Below are positions 23,023 through 30,067 of a stretch of DNA of 30,673 nucleotides, piece after piece. Within the stretch, counting starts at the first letter, position 1. Each line of letters begins with the position of its first letter. The translations under genes and the position numbers were made by a program. This DNA is from Lachnospiraceae bacterium UBA1251. Its GTDB lineage: Bacteria > Bacillota > Clostridia > Lachnospirales > Lachnospiraceae. The stretch spans positions 22,260 to 52,932 of the forward strand of contig DBVZ01000101.1 of assembly GCA_002308255.1 (NCBI GenBank), read 5' to 3'. The notes under the pieces are model-generated. The model saw only the letters and a list, made by a program, of their open reading frames with translations. It searched no databases and was not told the DNA's origin.

Positions 23023-25494
23023 ATGCCGAAGAGTCAGTTTTTAGATCCTGCCGTCCTTCGTAAGAGCGGAACGCTTTCTTTCCCGGATATTCCGCTGAAT
23101 CAGTATCAGAAGACTTTAAAAGACGTCAAAAAGGAATTCAAAAAGGCGGAACTGCAGAATATTTACAAAGATATGCAGACGATCCGCGAATTCGAGACGA
23201 TGCTGACAGGCGTCCGCACCGTAAAGACGTACAACGGCGTCAATTATCAGTACACAGGCCCCGCGCACCTTTACATCGGTCAGGAATCGGCGGCAGTCGG
23301 CCAGGCGTTCGCGCTGGAAGTCGACGACTTCACGTTCGGCAATCACCGCTCCCACGGCGAGATGCTCGCGCGCTCCTTCCAGGCGATCCGTCAGCTGGAC
23401 GACGAGACCCTGTACAGAACGCTGAAGGAGTACAAGGACGGAAAACTTCTTGCGCAGGTGGAGAAATTCTCGAAAGCGGACAATACCAAAGACCTTGCCC
23501 TTGACTTTGTGCTTTACGGATTCATGAGCGAACTGTTCGGCAGGGAGATCGGATTTACGGGCGGCCTCGGCAATTCGATGCACGTGTTCTTCAAGCCGTT
23601 CGGCATTTATCCGCAGAACGCGATCGTAGGCGGCGCTTCCGGCCTCGGAGCAGGCGCGGCGCTTTACAAGAGGGTCAATCACAAACCCGGCATCGTCGTC
23701 GTCAACTCCGGTGACGGTTCTCTCTCCACCGGCTGTGTCTGGGAGTGCATCAACTTCGCGACCATGAAGCAGCTCACGGAGCTGTGGGAAGACGAGTACA
23801 AGGGAGGCCTTCCGGTTATCTTCAACTTCATGAACAACGGCTACGCGATGAGCGGCCAGACGGCGACGGAGACGATGGGCTACGAGATCCTTGCCCGCGT
23901 CGGCGCGGCGTTCAATGAGGACATGATGCACTCGGAGCGCATCGACGGACTGAATCCGTTCGCGGTTATCGACGCTTTCCGCAGAAAGAAACAGCTCGTG
24001 CTCGAAAACAAAGGACCGGTCTTCCTCGATACGCTTACTTACCGTCATACCGGCCACTCCGTCACGGACCAGAACGCGTACCGGACCAAGGACGAGATGG
24101 ACGTGTGGATGGAGAACGACTGCATCGCCCGCTACAAGAAGGAAATGATCTCGGAGCGCGTGATGACGAAAAAAGAAACGGAGCAGTTCGAGGCGGATAT
24201 TAAAGAAAAGATCACGAACATCCTCCGCTATGCGACCGATCTTGAATTCACCCCGCGCATGGACCTTCAAAAGGATCCCGACGCCATCGCGCGCTGCATG
24301 TTCTCGAATGAGCATATCCTGAAAATGGATGACCGGGAGCCGGAAGTCATCGGCGAAAAGAAAGACAATTCCCGCATGGTCAAGATCATGCGCAAATCAA
24401 GATTCGGCCTTGATGAGAACGGCAAAGAACTGTCCCCGATGAAGACTTACACACTGCGCGACGCCGTGTTCGAGCCGCTTCTCGACAAGTTCTACGAAGA
24501 TCCGACAATGGTGCTGTACGGCGAGGACATCCGTGAACACGGCAACTCCTTCGGCGTGCTCCAGGGCCTTTATGAGTCGGTTCCGTATCACCGGATGTTC
24601 AATGCGCCGATCGCGGAATCTTCGATCGTCCTGACGGCAGTCGGCTACGCGATGTGCGGCGGCCGCGCGGTCCCGGAGATCATGTGGGGCGACTTTATCG
24701 GACGCTGCGCGGACGAACTGTTCAACCAGCTCGCGAAGTGGCAGGGCATGAGCGCCGGCAATCTCAAAATGCCGGTCGTCTGCCGCATTTCCGTCGGCGC
24801 GTTCTACGGCGCCCAGCACTCCCAGGACTGGACCAGCTGGGGCACGCACGTTCCGGGCATCAAGATCGTATACCCGGCGACCCCGTATGACATGAAAGGC
24901 CTCATGAACAGTGCTCTTTCGGGTTCGGATCCGGTTCTGATGTTTGAGAGCCAGAAGCTTTACGATAAGGGAGAACTTTTCCATAAAGAAGGTGTCCCGG
25001 AGGGCTATTACGAGATCCCGATCGGGGAACCGGACATCAAACGGGAAGGTGACGACATCACGATCCTGACGATCGGGCCGACGCTGTATCCGGCGATGAA
25101 AGCGGCCGATATCCTTCGGGAAAAATACGGCATGAGCGCGGAGATCATCGATGCAAGGACTCTTGTCCCGTTCAACTACGAACCGGTCATCGAATCCGTA
25201 AAGAAGACCGGAAGGATCGTTCTCGTCTCGGATGCCTGCGAAAGAGGCAGTTATATCAAGACGATGGCGGAAAATATCACAGAGCTCGCATTTAATTACC
25301 TCGATGCCCCGCCCGCGACGGTCGGATCCCATAACTGGGTCTCTCCGTGTCCGGAGCTCGAACGGTATTATTTCCCGAACGAAGATACGATCCTGGATAC
25401 GATCCATGAGAAAATCAAACGGCTCGAAGGCTATGAGCCGACGACGGATGTCAGCATAAAAGAAAAACTCCGCAGAGAGCTTCTCGGCATCTGA
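23023..25494 (+). CDS. Fused alpha-beta E1 of a 2-oxoacid/acetoin-dehydrogenase-type complex
   Basis: This is an 823-residue thiamine-diphosphate enzyme with both E1 halves in one chain. The alpha half (about 40-440) has HLYIGQESAAVG, NHRSHGEM, the TPP motif GDG (near 231) to NNGYAMSG (near 271), and YRHTGHSVTDQNAYRTKDE as in E1-alpha phosphorylation-loop regions. The beta half (about 470-810) has TLRDAVFEPL, VLYGEDIREHG, PIAESSIVLTAVGYA with the catalytic Glu, and ATPYDMKGLM. E1 subunits are usually two proteins (about 330 aa each), so this is a fusion with an added N-terminal leader. AAGGAGG precedes ATG 23023, 12 bp after the E2-like gene, so they work together. It would cleave a 2-oxo acid or alpha-hydroxyketone and pass the fragment to the lipoyl arm. 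The substrate is unknown; sugar-derived ketoses or keto acids are inferred from context. Confidence 0.87.
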   Translation: MPKSQFLDPAVLRKSGTLSFPDIPLNQYQKTLKDVKKEFKKAELQNIYKDMQTIREFETMLTGVRTVKTYNGVNYQYTGPAHLYIGQESAAVGQAFALEVDDFTFGNHRSHGEMLARSFQAIRQLDDETLYRTLKEYKDGKLLAQVEKFSKADNTKDLALDFVLYGFMSELFGREIGFTGGLGNSMHVFFKPFGIYPQNAIVGGASGLGAGAALYKRVNHKPGIVVVNSGDGSLSTGCVWECINFATMKQLTELWEDEYKGGLPVIFNFMNNGYAMSGQTATETMGYEILARVGAAFNEDMMHSERIDGLNPFAVIDAFRRKKQLVLENKGPVFLDTLTYRHTGHSVTDQNAYRTKDEMDVWMENDCIARYKKEMISERVMTKKETEQFEADIKEKITNILRYATDLEFTPRMDLQKDPDAIARCMFSNEHILKMDDREPEVIGEKKDNSRMVKIMRKSRFGLDENGKELSPMKTYTLRDAVFEPLLDKFYEDPTMVLYGEDIREHGNSFGVLQGLYESVPYHRMFNAPIAESSIVLTAVGYAMCGGRAVPEIMWGDFIGRCADELFNQLAKWQGMSAGNLKMPVVCRISVGAFYGAQHSQDWTSWGTHVPGIKIVYPATPYDMKGLMNSALSGSDPVLMFESQKLYDKGELFHKEGVPEGYYEIPIGEPDIKREGDDITILTIGPTLYPAMKAADILREKYGMSAEIIDARTLVPFNYEPVIESVKKTGRIVLVSDACERGSYIKTMAENITELAFNYLDAPPATVGSHNWVSPCPELERYYFPNEDTILDTIHEKIKRLEGYEPTTDVSIKEKLRRELLGI

Positions 25495-25509
25495 CGATCC
25501 CAAAAAGGA

Positions 25510-25545
25510 AAACGACGGCATGATGCGAAAAAAATGCCGTCGTTT
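25510..25545 (+). terminator. Terminator after the E1 gene
   Basis: A perfect 12-bp stem (AAACGACGGCAT, 25510-25521, with ATGCCGTCGTTT, 25534-25545) has a 12-nt loop and ends in TTT followed by CC. The trailing T-run is short, but the stem is strong and lies 16 bp after the stop. Confidence 0.78.
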
Positions 25546-25557
25546 CCTGTTAATTAA

Positions 25558-25586
25558 TTGACTTTTCCTGCTCTCATTTTTATAAT
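25558..25586 (+). promoter_or_regulatory. Sigma-70-type promoter of the split transketolase genes
   Basis: TTGACT (25558-25563), a 17-bp spacer and a perfect TATAAT (25581-25586) lie immediately after the E1 terminator. The palindrome CTGTTAAACAG (25596-25606) sits about at the expected transcript start and could be an operator. Confidence 0.8.
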
Positions 25587-25749
25587 TAAAATGGTCTGTT
25601 AAACAGGTGCATCGTGTTTTTCGGAAGAAAAATCGGAAAATGCTTGCATATACAGGAAACACGCGGCGGAACCGGAGCGCCCTGTCCGGAGGTTTTTGTT
25701 GAGGACGCGATGGTTCAATGGATCTGAGAAGATCTGGAAAGGAATAACT
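25587..25749 (+). other. Leader of the transketolase transcript with a possible attenuator
   Basis: The roughly 155-base leader has no supported coding region. It holds an AT inverted repeat (TTTTTC-GGAA-GAAAAA) and a weak GC hairpin, CCGGA (25672-25676) with TCCGG (25685-25689), followed by AGG and five Ts (25693-25697). The latter could terminate some transcripts early. GGAAAGGA near the end is the ribosome binding site for ATG 25750. Confidence 0.35.
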
Positions 25750-26577
25750 ATGACCGATGAAAAAAAGAAAGAGTTAGAGGCATTGTGCCTGGAGTTCAGG
25801 AAATGCCTGATCGAAACTCTGCACTCCATTCAGACAGGACATCCGGGAGGATCGCTTTCTGTATGTGAGATCCTGACGACGCTTTACTTCAGTGAGGCGA
25901 ATATCTCACCGGAGAACATTGATGATCCGAACCGCGATAAGATCATTCTTTGCAAAGGTCACGCGGCCCCGATGCTCTATCTCAACCTGGCGAAGAAGGG
26001 CTTCTTCCCGATGGAAGAGATGAAGACCCTCCGCCAGCTCAACAGCCGTCTGCAGGGACATCCGTGCTCGAAAGAGACCCCCGGTGTCGAAGCTTCGACG
26101 GGCCCGCTCGGCGCAGGATATCCGATGGCTGTCGGCGTAGCGCTTGCGGACAGGATGGATGGCAGAGATTCCTACACCTATGCGATCCTCGGCGACGGCG
26201 AGCTCAATGAAGGCGTCGTATGGGAGACCGCGCTGAACGTTAATAAATGGAAACCGGATCATCTGATCACGATCGTCGACTGGAACAAGGTACAGCTCGA
26301 CGGAACGACCGATCAGATCATGCCGATCGGCGATCTGGCAGGCAAATTCGCCGCTTTCGGTTACAACGTGATCGAATGCGACGGACACGATGTCGCTGCA
26401 CTCTCTGACGCGATCGCACAGGCGAAGGCCGCGAAAGGCGTTCCGAGCGTTATTCTTGCCCATACCGTAAAGGGCAAAGGTGTTTCCTTCATGGAAGGCA
26501 AGAACGCCTGGCACGGTGCACCGATCGATGACGCGTCCTATGAAAAAGCGATGGAAGAACTGGGAGGTGCACAGTAA
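25750..26577 (+). CDS. Transketolase, N-terminal (TPP-binding) subunit
   Basis: This is a 275-residue half of a split transketolase. It binds thiamine diphosphate and, with the following subunit, moves two-carbon ketol units between sugars. Key motifs are QTGHPGGSLSVCEIL, LCKGHAAPMLY, ASTGPLGAG and the TPP/Mg motif GDGELNEGVVWE, with AFGYNVIECDGHD and HTVKGKGVSFME near the end. Start is ATG 25750, with GGAAAGGA upstream; the frame is open for 18 more codons without support. It overlaps the C-terminal subunit gene by one base (TAATG). Split transketolases are common in Clostridia and Archaea and in specialised pathways such as sulfofructose cleavage (SqwGH). Here it sits with a transaldolase, an E1 complex and two transporters, so a dedicated catabolic role is more likely than housekeeping. 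The substrate is not visible. Confidence 0.88.
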   Translation: MTDEKKKELEALCLEFRKCLIETLHSIQTGHPGGSLSVCEILTTLYFSEANISPENIDDPNRDKIILCKGHAAPMLYLNLAKKGFFPMEEMKTLRQLNSRLQGHPCSKETPGVEASTGPLGAGYPMAVGVALADRMDGRDSYTYAILGDGELNEGVVWETALNVNKWKPDHLITIVDWNKVQLDGTTDQIMPIGDLAGKFAAFGYNVIECDGHDVAALSDAIAQAKAAKGVPSVILAHTVKGKGVSFMEGKNAWHGAPIDDASYEKAMEELGGAQ

Positions 26578-27509
26578 TGGGAAAACAGCTCAGAGAAATA
26601 TATGGCGAAATCCTGAAAGAAGTCGGCGCGACCAATAACGACATCGTCGTGCTCGACGCTGACGTATCCGGCTCCACCAAATCGGCTATCTTCGGAAAAG
26701 CTTATCCGGACCGCTTCTATAACTGCGGTATCAGCGAATACACGATGGTCGGCATGGCAGCGGGCCTTGCCAAAATGGGAAAGATCCCGTTTGTCAACAC
26801 ATTCGCGGTCTTTATCAGCACGATCGGCCTTCTCGGCGCGAGAAACTTCATGTCCTATTCCGGACTGAATGTTAAATACATGGGCGCTTACGGCGGACTT
26901 TCCGACGCTTATGACGGCGCGACCCATCATGCGCTCGAAGATATCGCCAATATGCGTGCCCTTCCGGACGTTGACGTTCTTGTTCCGTCCGATGCGGCAA
27001 GCACCGCGTTCATTGTCAACGAAGCCATTGCCCGCAAACAGCCGATGTATATCCGTCTTTCCAGAGACGCGATGCCGGACTGCCATCCGGAAGGCGCTGT
27101 CTTCGAATACGGCAAAGGCATGATCGTCCGCGAAGGCACGGATGTCACCCTGATCGGCTGCGGCATCATGGTCAGCAAATCGATGGAAGCGGCAGAGCTT
27201 CTTGCTAAGGAAGGCATCAGCGCGAGAGTCGTCGACATGTTCTCGATCAAGCCTCTTGACGAAGAACTGATCGAAAAATGCGCGAAGGAGACCGGCGCGA
27301 TCGTCACGGCGGAAGAACACAACGTGATCGGCGGTCTTGGCTCTGCTGTTTCGGAAGCGGTCGTCAAGACGTTCCCGGTACCGGTCGAAAAGGTCGGCGT
27401 CATGGATACGCACGCGGAATCCGCATCCTACAAGGATCTGTTTGCGAAGTATCATCTGAACGCGGAAGACATCGCGGCAGCGGCGAAGAAAGCGATCGCG
27501 AGAAAGTAA
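26577..27509 (+). CDS. Transketolase, C-terminal (pyrimidine-binding) subunit
   Basis: This is a 310-residue second half of the split transketolase. It has the pyrimidine-binding domain with VLDADVSGSTKSAIF, YNCGISEYTMVGMAAGLA (the Glu that activates the cofactor), AYGGLSDAYDGATHHALEDIA with histidines of the active site, and VLVPSDA. A C-terminal regulatory-type domain follows (ARVVDMFSIKPLDEELI and VTAEEHNVIGGLGSAVSE). It is translationally coupled to the N-terminal subunit by a one-base overlap. Related DXP-synthase-like or E1-beta proteins share the fold, but the pairing and motifs favour transketolase. A strong terminator follows. Confidence 0.88.
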   Translation: MGKQLREIYGEILKEVGATNNDIVVLDADVSGSTKSAIFGKAYPDRFYNCGISEYTMVGMAAGLAKMGKIPFVNTFAVFISTIGLLGARNFMSYSGLNVKYMGAYGGLSDAYDGATHHALEDIANMRALPDVDVLVPSDAASTAFIVNEAIARKQPMYIRLSRDAMPDCHPEGAVFEYGKGMIVREGTDVTLIGCGIMVSKSMEAAELLAKEGISARVVDMFSIKPLDEELIEKCAKETGAIVTAEEHNVIGGLGSAVSEAVVKTFPVPVEKVGVMDTHAESASYKDLFAKYHLNAEDIAAAAKKAIARK

Positions 27510-27550
27510 AGAAAGTAAAAAAATTCGGAGGCGGGACAGCCGCTTCCGGC

Positions 27551-27577
27551 AAAAGGCCGGCACTGCCGGCCTTTTTT
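27551..27577 (+). terminator. Terminator after the transketolase genes
   Basis: A perfect stem, AAAAGGCCGGC (27551-27561) with GCCGGCCTTTT (27565-27575), has a 3-nt loop ACT and runs into a series of six Ts. It is 41 bp after the stop codon. Confidence 0.93.
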
Positions 27578-27644
27578 GTGTCCGGAAACAACGTATTCCG
27601 GACACAGATGTTTCGTTTTGAAACATTCTGATCCCGGACACAGA
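27578..27644. promoter_or_regulatory. Cluster of palindromes upstream of the sugar ABC genes, including operator D
   Basis: GTGTCCGGAA (27578-27587) and TTCCGGACAC (27596-27605) are perfect 10-bp arms around an 8-bp spacer, starting directly after the terminator T-run. TGTTTC-GTTTT-GAAACA (27609-27625) follows, a perfect copy of the 17-bp palindrome seen near the PrpR-like gene. A further CCGGACACAGA copy begins at 27634. The layout suggests two different DNA-binding proteins side by side. The remaining sequence to 27,884 is AT-rich and holds only the promoter and ribosome binding site. Confidence 0.5.
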
Positions 27645-27785
27645 CGTGAAAGTATTTCGGCAGAAGGCGGATGAGAGCGTTTTTTTAAATGATTTGTTAG
27701 TTTTTTGAGATGTATATTTGTGGAAAACAGACAAAAAAACAGACCATAATTGGGACCTGAATTGAAAAGTGTGACAAATATTTAT

Positions 27786-27814
27786 TTGATTCAGATAGAA
27801 AACAATGATAAAAT
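27786..27814 (+). promoter_or_regulatory. Promoter of the sugar ABC transporter operon
   Basis: TTGATT (27786-27791), a 17-bp spacer and TAAAAT (27809-27814) with an upstream TG (extended -10) lie about 70 bp before the binding-protein start. AAAGGAGT then precedes ATG 27885. Confidence 0.7.
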
Positions 27815-27884
27815 ACCCAATAGGTGACGGCGTCATGCCGCACCGTATTATTATTTTGTTATCTTTTGGAAAGGAGTAACAAAC

Positions 27885-28916
27885 ATGAAAAAAAGAGTTC
27901 TGAGTTCTGTAATTGCCGTGATCTGCATTATGGCAATGCTGCTGGGAGGATGCGGCGAAGTCAAGACGGACAATCAGGCCGCGGAAAGCACCGCAACGGA
28001 AGAGACCGCTGCAGTGAAGACCAAAGATCCGTATACCGATGATATCAAGATCGGCTTTGTCGCGTACACGATCGGCGACTCGGTAGGAAATGCCTGGAAT
28101 GAAGGTATCGCCCAGGAACTGTCCAACTACGACAATATTTCCTATCAGGCATTTGACGGAAACGCATCCGTCGAAGAGCAGGTCAAGCACATGGACAACA
28201 TGATCGATCAGGGATATGACGCGATCATTATCCAGTGCGCGGACAGCGCCGGACTTGCGGCTTCTGTGGACAAAGCGGAAGCAGCCGGCATCCCGGTCAT
28301 CACGGCGAACCTTGACGCTGATACCGTTCACTCCGCGCTCTGCGCGATGGTCGATATCGAAGGCGGACGTCAGATCGCGCGCAGCATGGGCGATGCGATG
28401 GGCGGCAAAGGCAAAGTGGTTATCATCGACGCGGCTCCGGGCGCAACGAAAGGTGAGAACATCAACAAGGGCTTCAAAGAAGTTCTTGCGAACGAGTATC
28501 CGGACATCGAGATCGTCGGCGAGCAGACCGGCCAGTGGCTGACAGAGGAAGCCAACAAAGTTATGAATGACTTCCTGACCGCTGATACGAACCACGAGAT
28601 CCAGGGCGTCCTCTGCCACAACGACGCGATGGCGGAAGGTGCTGCGGAAGCAGCCAAAGCTGCCGGCAGACTGGAAGAACTGATGATCTGGGGTCTTGAC
28701 GGCGAGACCAAGATGCTGGAGTACATCGAGCAGGGTCTGTGCACAGGAACCGTCTATACGAACTGCCATGACCAGGGCGCGACAATGGCCCGTCTTGCAC
28801 TTTGCTTCATCCAGACAGGCGTTCACAAAGCAGCAGCGACTCCGGTCGTCAAAGTTGCTCCGATCGTTGTCACAAAAGAAAATGTAGACACCATCACTCC
28901 GGATATGCGCTGGTAA
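27885..28916 (+). CDS. Sugar ABC transporter substrate-binding lipoprotein (RbsB-like)
   Basis: This is a 343-residue extracellular binding protein of the type I periplasmic-binding fold (Peripla_BP_4, ribose/galactose class). The lipoprotein signal ends in MAMLLGGCGE, with Cys25 as the lipidated residue. A short Thr/Ala/Glu linker leads to IKIGFVAYTIGDSVGNAWNEG, then EEQVKHMDNMIDQGYDAIIIQ and AGIPVITANLDAD, typical of the first lobe and hinge. GGKGKVVIIDAAPGATKGENINKGF, QGVLCHNDAMAEGA and LMIWGLDGETKMLEYIEQG follow, typical of the second lobe. The permease and ATPase genes are downstream. The ligand is probably a pentose, hexose, polyol or related sugar; the sequence does not say which. Its proximity to the transketolase genes and to a copy of the regulon palindrome suggests it feeds the same pathway. 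Confidence 0.88.
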   Translation: MKKRVLSSVIAVICIMAMLLGGCGEVKTDNQAAESTATEETAAVKTKDPYTDDIKIGFVAYTIGDSVGNAWNEGIAQELSNYDNISYQAFDGNASVEEQVKHMDNMIDQGYDAIIIQCADSAGLAASVDKAEAAGIPVITANLDADTVHSALCAMVDIEGGRQIARSMGDAMGGKGKVVIIDAAPGATKGENINKGFKEVLANEYPDIEIVGEQTGQWLTEEANKVMNDFLTADTNHEIQGVLCHNDAMAEGAAEAAKAAGRLEELMIWGLDGETKMLEYIEQGLCTGTVYTNCHDQGATMARLALCFIQTGVHKAAATPVVKVAPIVVTKENVDTITPDMRW

Positions 28917-28964
28917 TGAAACCCGTTCATACGGTGTGGAATTAAAGACTCGAAAGGTAACAGA

Positions 28965-28990
28965 GGGGGTCCTCGGCGGACCCCCTTTTT
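28965..28990 (+). terminator. Leaky terminator between ABC binding protein and permease genes
   Basis: GGGGGTCC (28965-28972) and GGACCCCC (28978-28985) form a perfect 8-bp GC-rich stem with a 5-nt loop, followed by TTTTTCT. No new promoter is obvious before the permease gene, so it probably terminates part of the transcripts and keeps binding-protein message in excess. Confidence 0.85.
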
Positions 28991-29068
28991 CTAAAAAACG
29001 GCAAGAAACGGTCTGGCGGATAATCGTTCTGTCCGCGCAGCCGCAGGAATCCCGAAGGGAGAGATAGA

Positions 29069-30067
29069 ATGCGACAGGAAAGTATCCGGAGGATTATTTC
29101 TATCGGACTTCTGCTGGCTCTGGTCATCGTATTCAGTGTGACGACCGATAATTTTTTCCAGCTTTCTAACATTCAGATTATTTTGAGAGACGCCGGCGTC
29201 TACGGAATTATCGGCGTAGGCGTCACATTTGTCATTATCACGGCAGGCATCGACCTGTCCACCGGCGCGGTGCTCGGCTTTTCGGCCATGCTCTGTGCCA
29301 GGATCCTCTATTTATATCAGCTGCCGGCTTTTGCGATCATTATTCTCGCGCTGCTGCTCAGCACCGGCTGCGGTTTTATCACCGGTCAGCTGGTTTCCCG
29401 TCTGCGTCTGCCCGACTTTATCGCGACACTGGCGATGCAGTTTATCCTGCAGGCGTTCATGCTCGTATTCGCGATCCGCGAGGACGGCGTTATTTCCAAT
29501 AAAGTCATTACGAACCGCACGATCCTGCTTTTCGGCGCGAGTATTGACGGTTTCTATTTTGTAACATTCGCTTTCCTCATCATCGCCGTCATCGGACAGC
29601 TGATCTTGAAGAGAACGAAACTCGGCACCTATATCTACGCCACCGGATCCAACCTGAAATCGGCGCAGCTGTCCGGTATCAATACCGGCCGCATCAAGAG
29701 GATCGTATTCACGATCACCGGTTTCCTGTGCGGGATCGGCGCCCTGTTTACCATGGGACGTATCGGATCGGTCTCGACGGATATCGGTGTAGGGACTGAA
29801 TTTGAAGTTATTTCCGCCGTCGTGGTCGGCGGATGCGCTTTCAGCGGCGGCCGCGGCGACGTCATCGGTACCGTGATCGGCGCCATTTTCATGGCGGTCC
29901 TCAAGAACGGTATTTTAAAGTACAATCTGCCTACGGCGGCGCAGGTCATCGTCAAGGGCGTCGTTATTATTTTCGTAGTCATGTTCGACTCGATCTATAA
30001 CCGTTACATGGAGAAACGCGTCCTCGAAAAGGCGCGCCAGATGGAAGCCCGGGGAGGTGAAGCGTAA
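29069..30067 (+). CDS. Sugar ABC transporter permease (RbsC-like)
   Basis: This is a 332-residue multi-pass membrane protein of the branched-chain amino acid/sugar permease family (BPD_transp_2). Family segments are GVTFVIITAGIDLSTGAVLGFSA, LRLPDFIATLAMQFILQAF, YIYATGSNLKSAQLSGINT (cytoplasmic loop that contacts the ATPase), FEVISAVVVGGCAFSGGRGDVIGTVIGA and GVVIIFVVMFDSIYNRYM near the end. GGGAGAGAT lies before ATG 29069. Its stop overlaps the ATPase start by one base (TAATG). It forms the transmembrane channel for the sugar captured by the upstream lipoprotein. Confidence 0.92.
   Translation: MRQESIRRIISIGLLLALVIVFSVTTDNFFQLSNIQIILRDAGVYGIIGVGVTFVIITAGIDLSTGAVLGFSAMLCARILYLYQLPAFAIIILALLLSTGCGFITGQLVSRLRLPDFIATLAMQFILQAFMLVFAIREDGVISNKVITNRTILLFGASIDGFYFVTFAFLIIAVIGQLILKRTKLGTYIYATGSNLKSAQLSGINTGRIKRIVFTITGFLCGIGALFTMGRIGSVSTDIGVGTEFEVISAVVVGGCAFSGGRGDVIGTVIGAIFMAVLKNGILKYNLPTAAQVIVKGVVIIFVVMFDSIYNRYMEKRVLEKARQMEARGGEA

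Noticed and set aside
13789..27509. Sulfoquinovose pathway (SftT transaldolase or SqwGH transketolase)
   Set aside because: There is no sulfoquinovosidase, isomerase, sulfolactaldehyde enzyme or sulfonate exporter, and the transaldolase is longer than I recall for SftT. It remains only a loose analogy.
26538..28826. Very long open frame on the minus strand antisense to transketolase and the ABC binding protein
   Set aside because: It is an antisense shadow of GC-rich coding sequence, crosses two terminators and a promoter region, has no family-like motifs, and the + strand genes are unambiguous.
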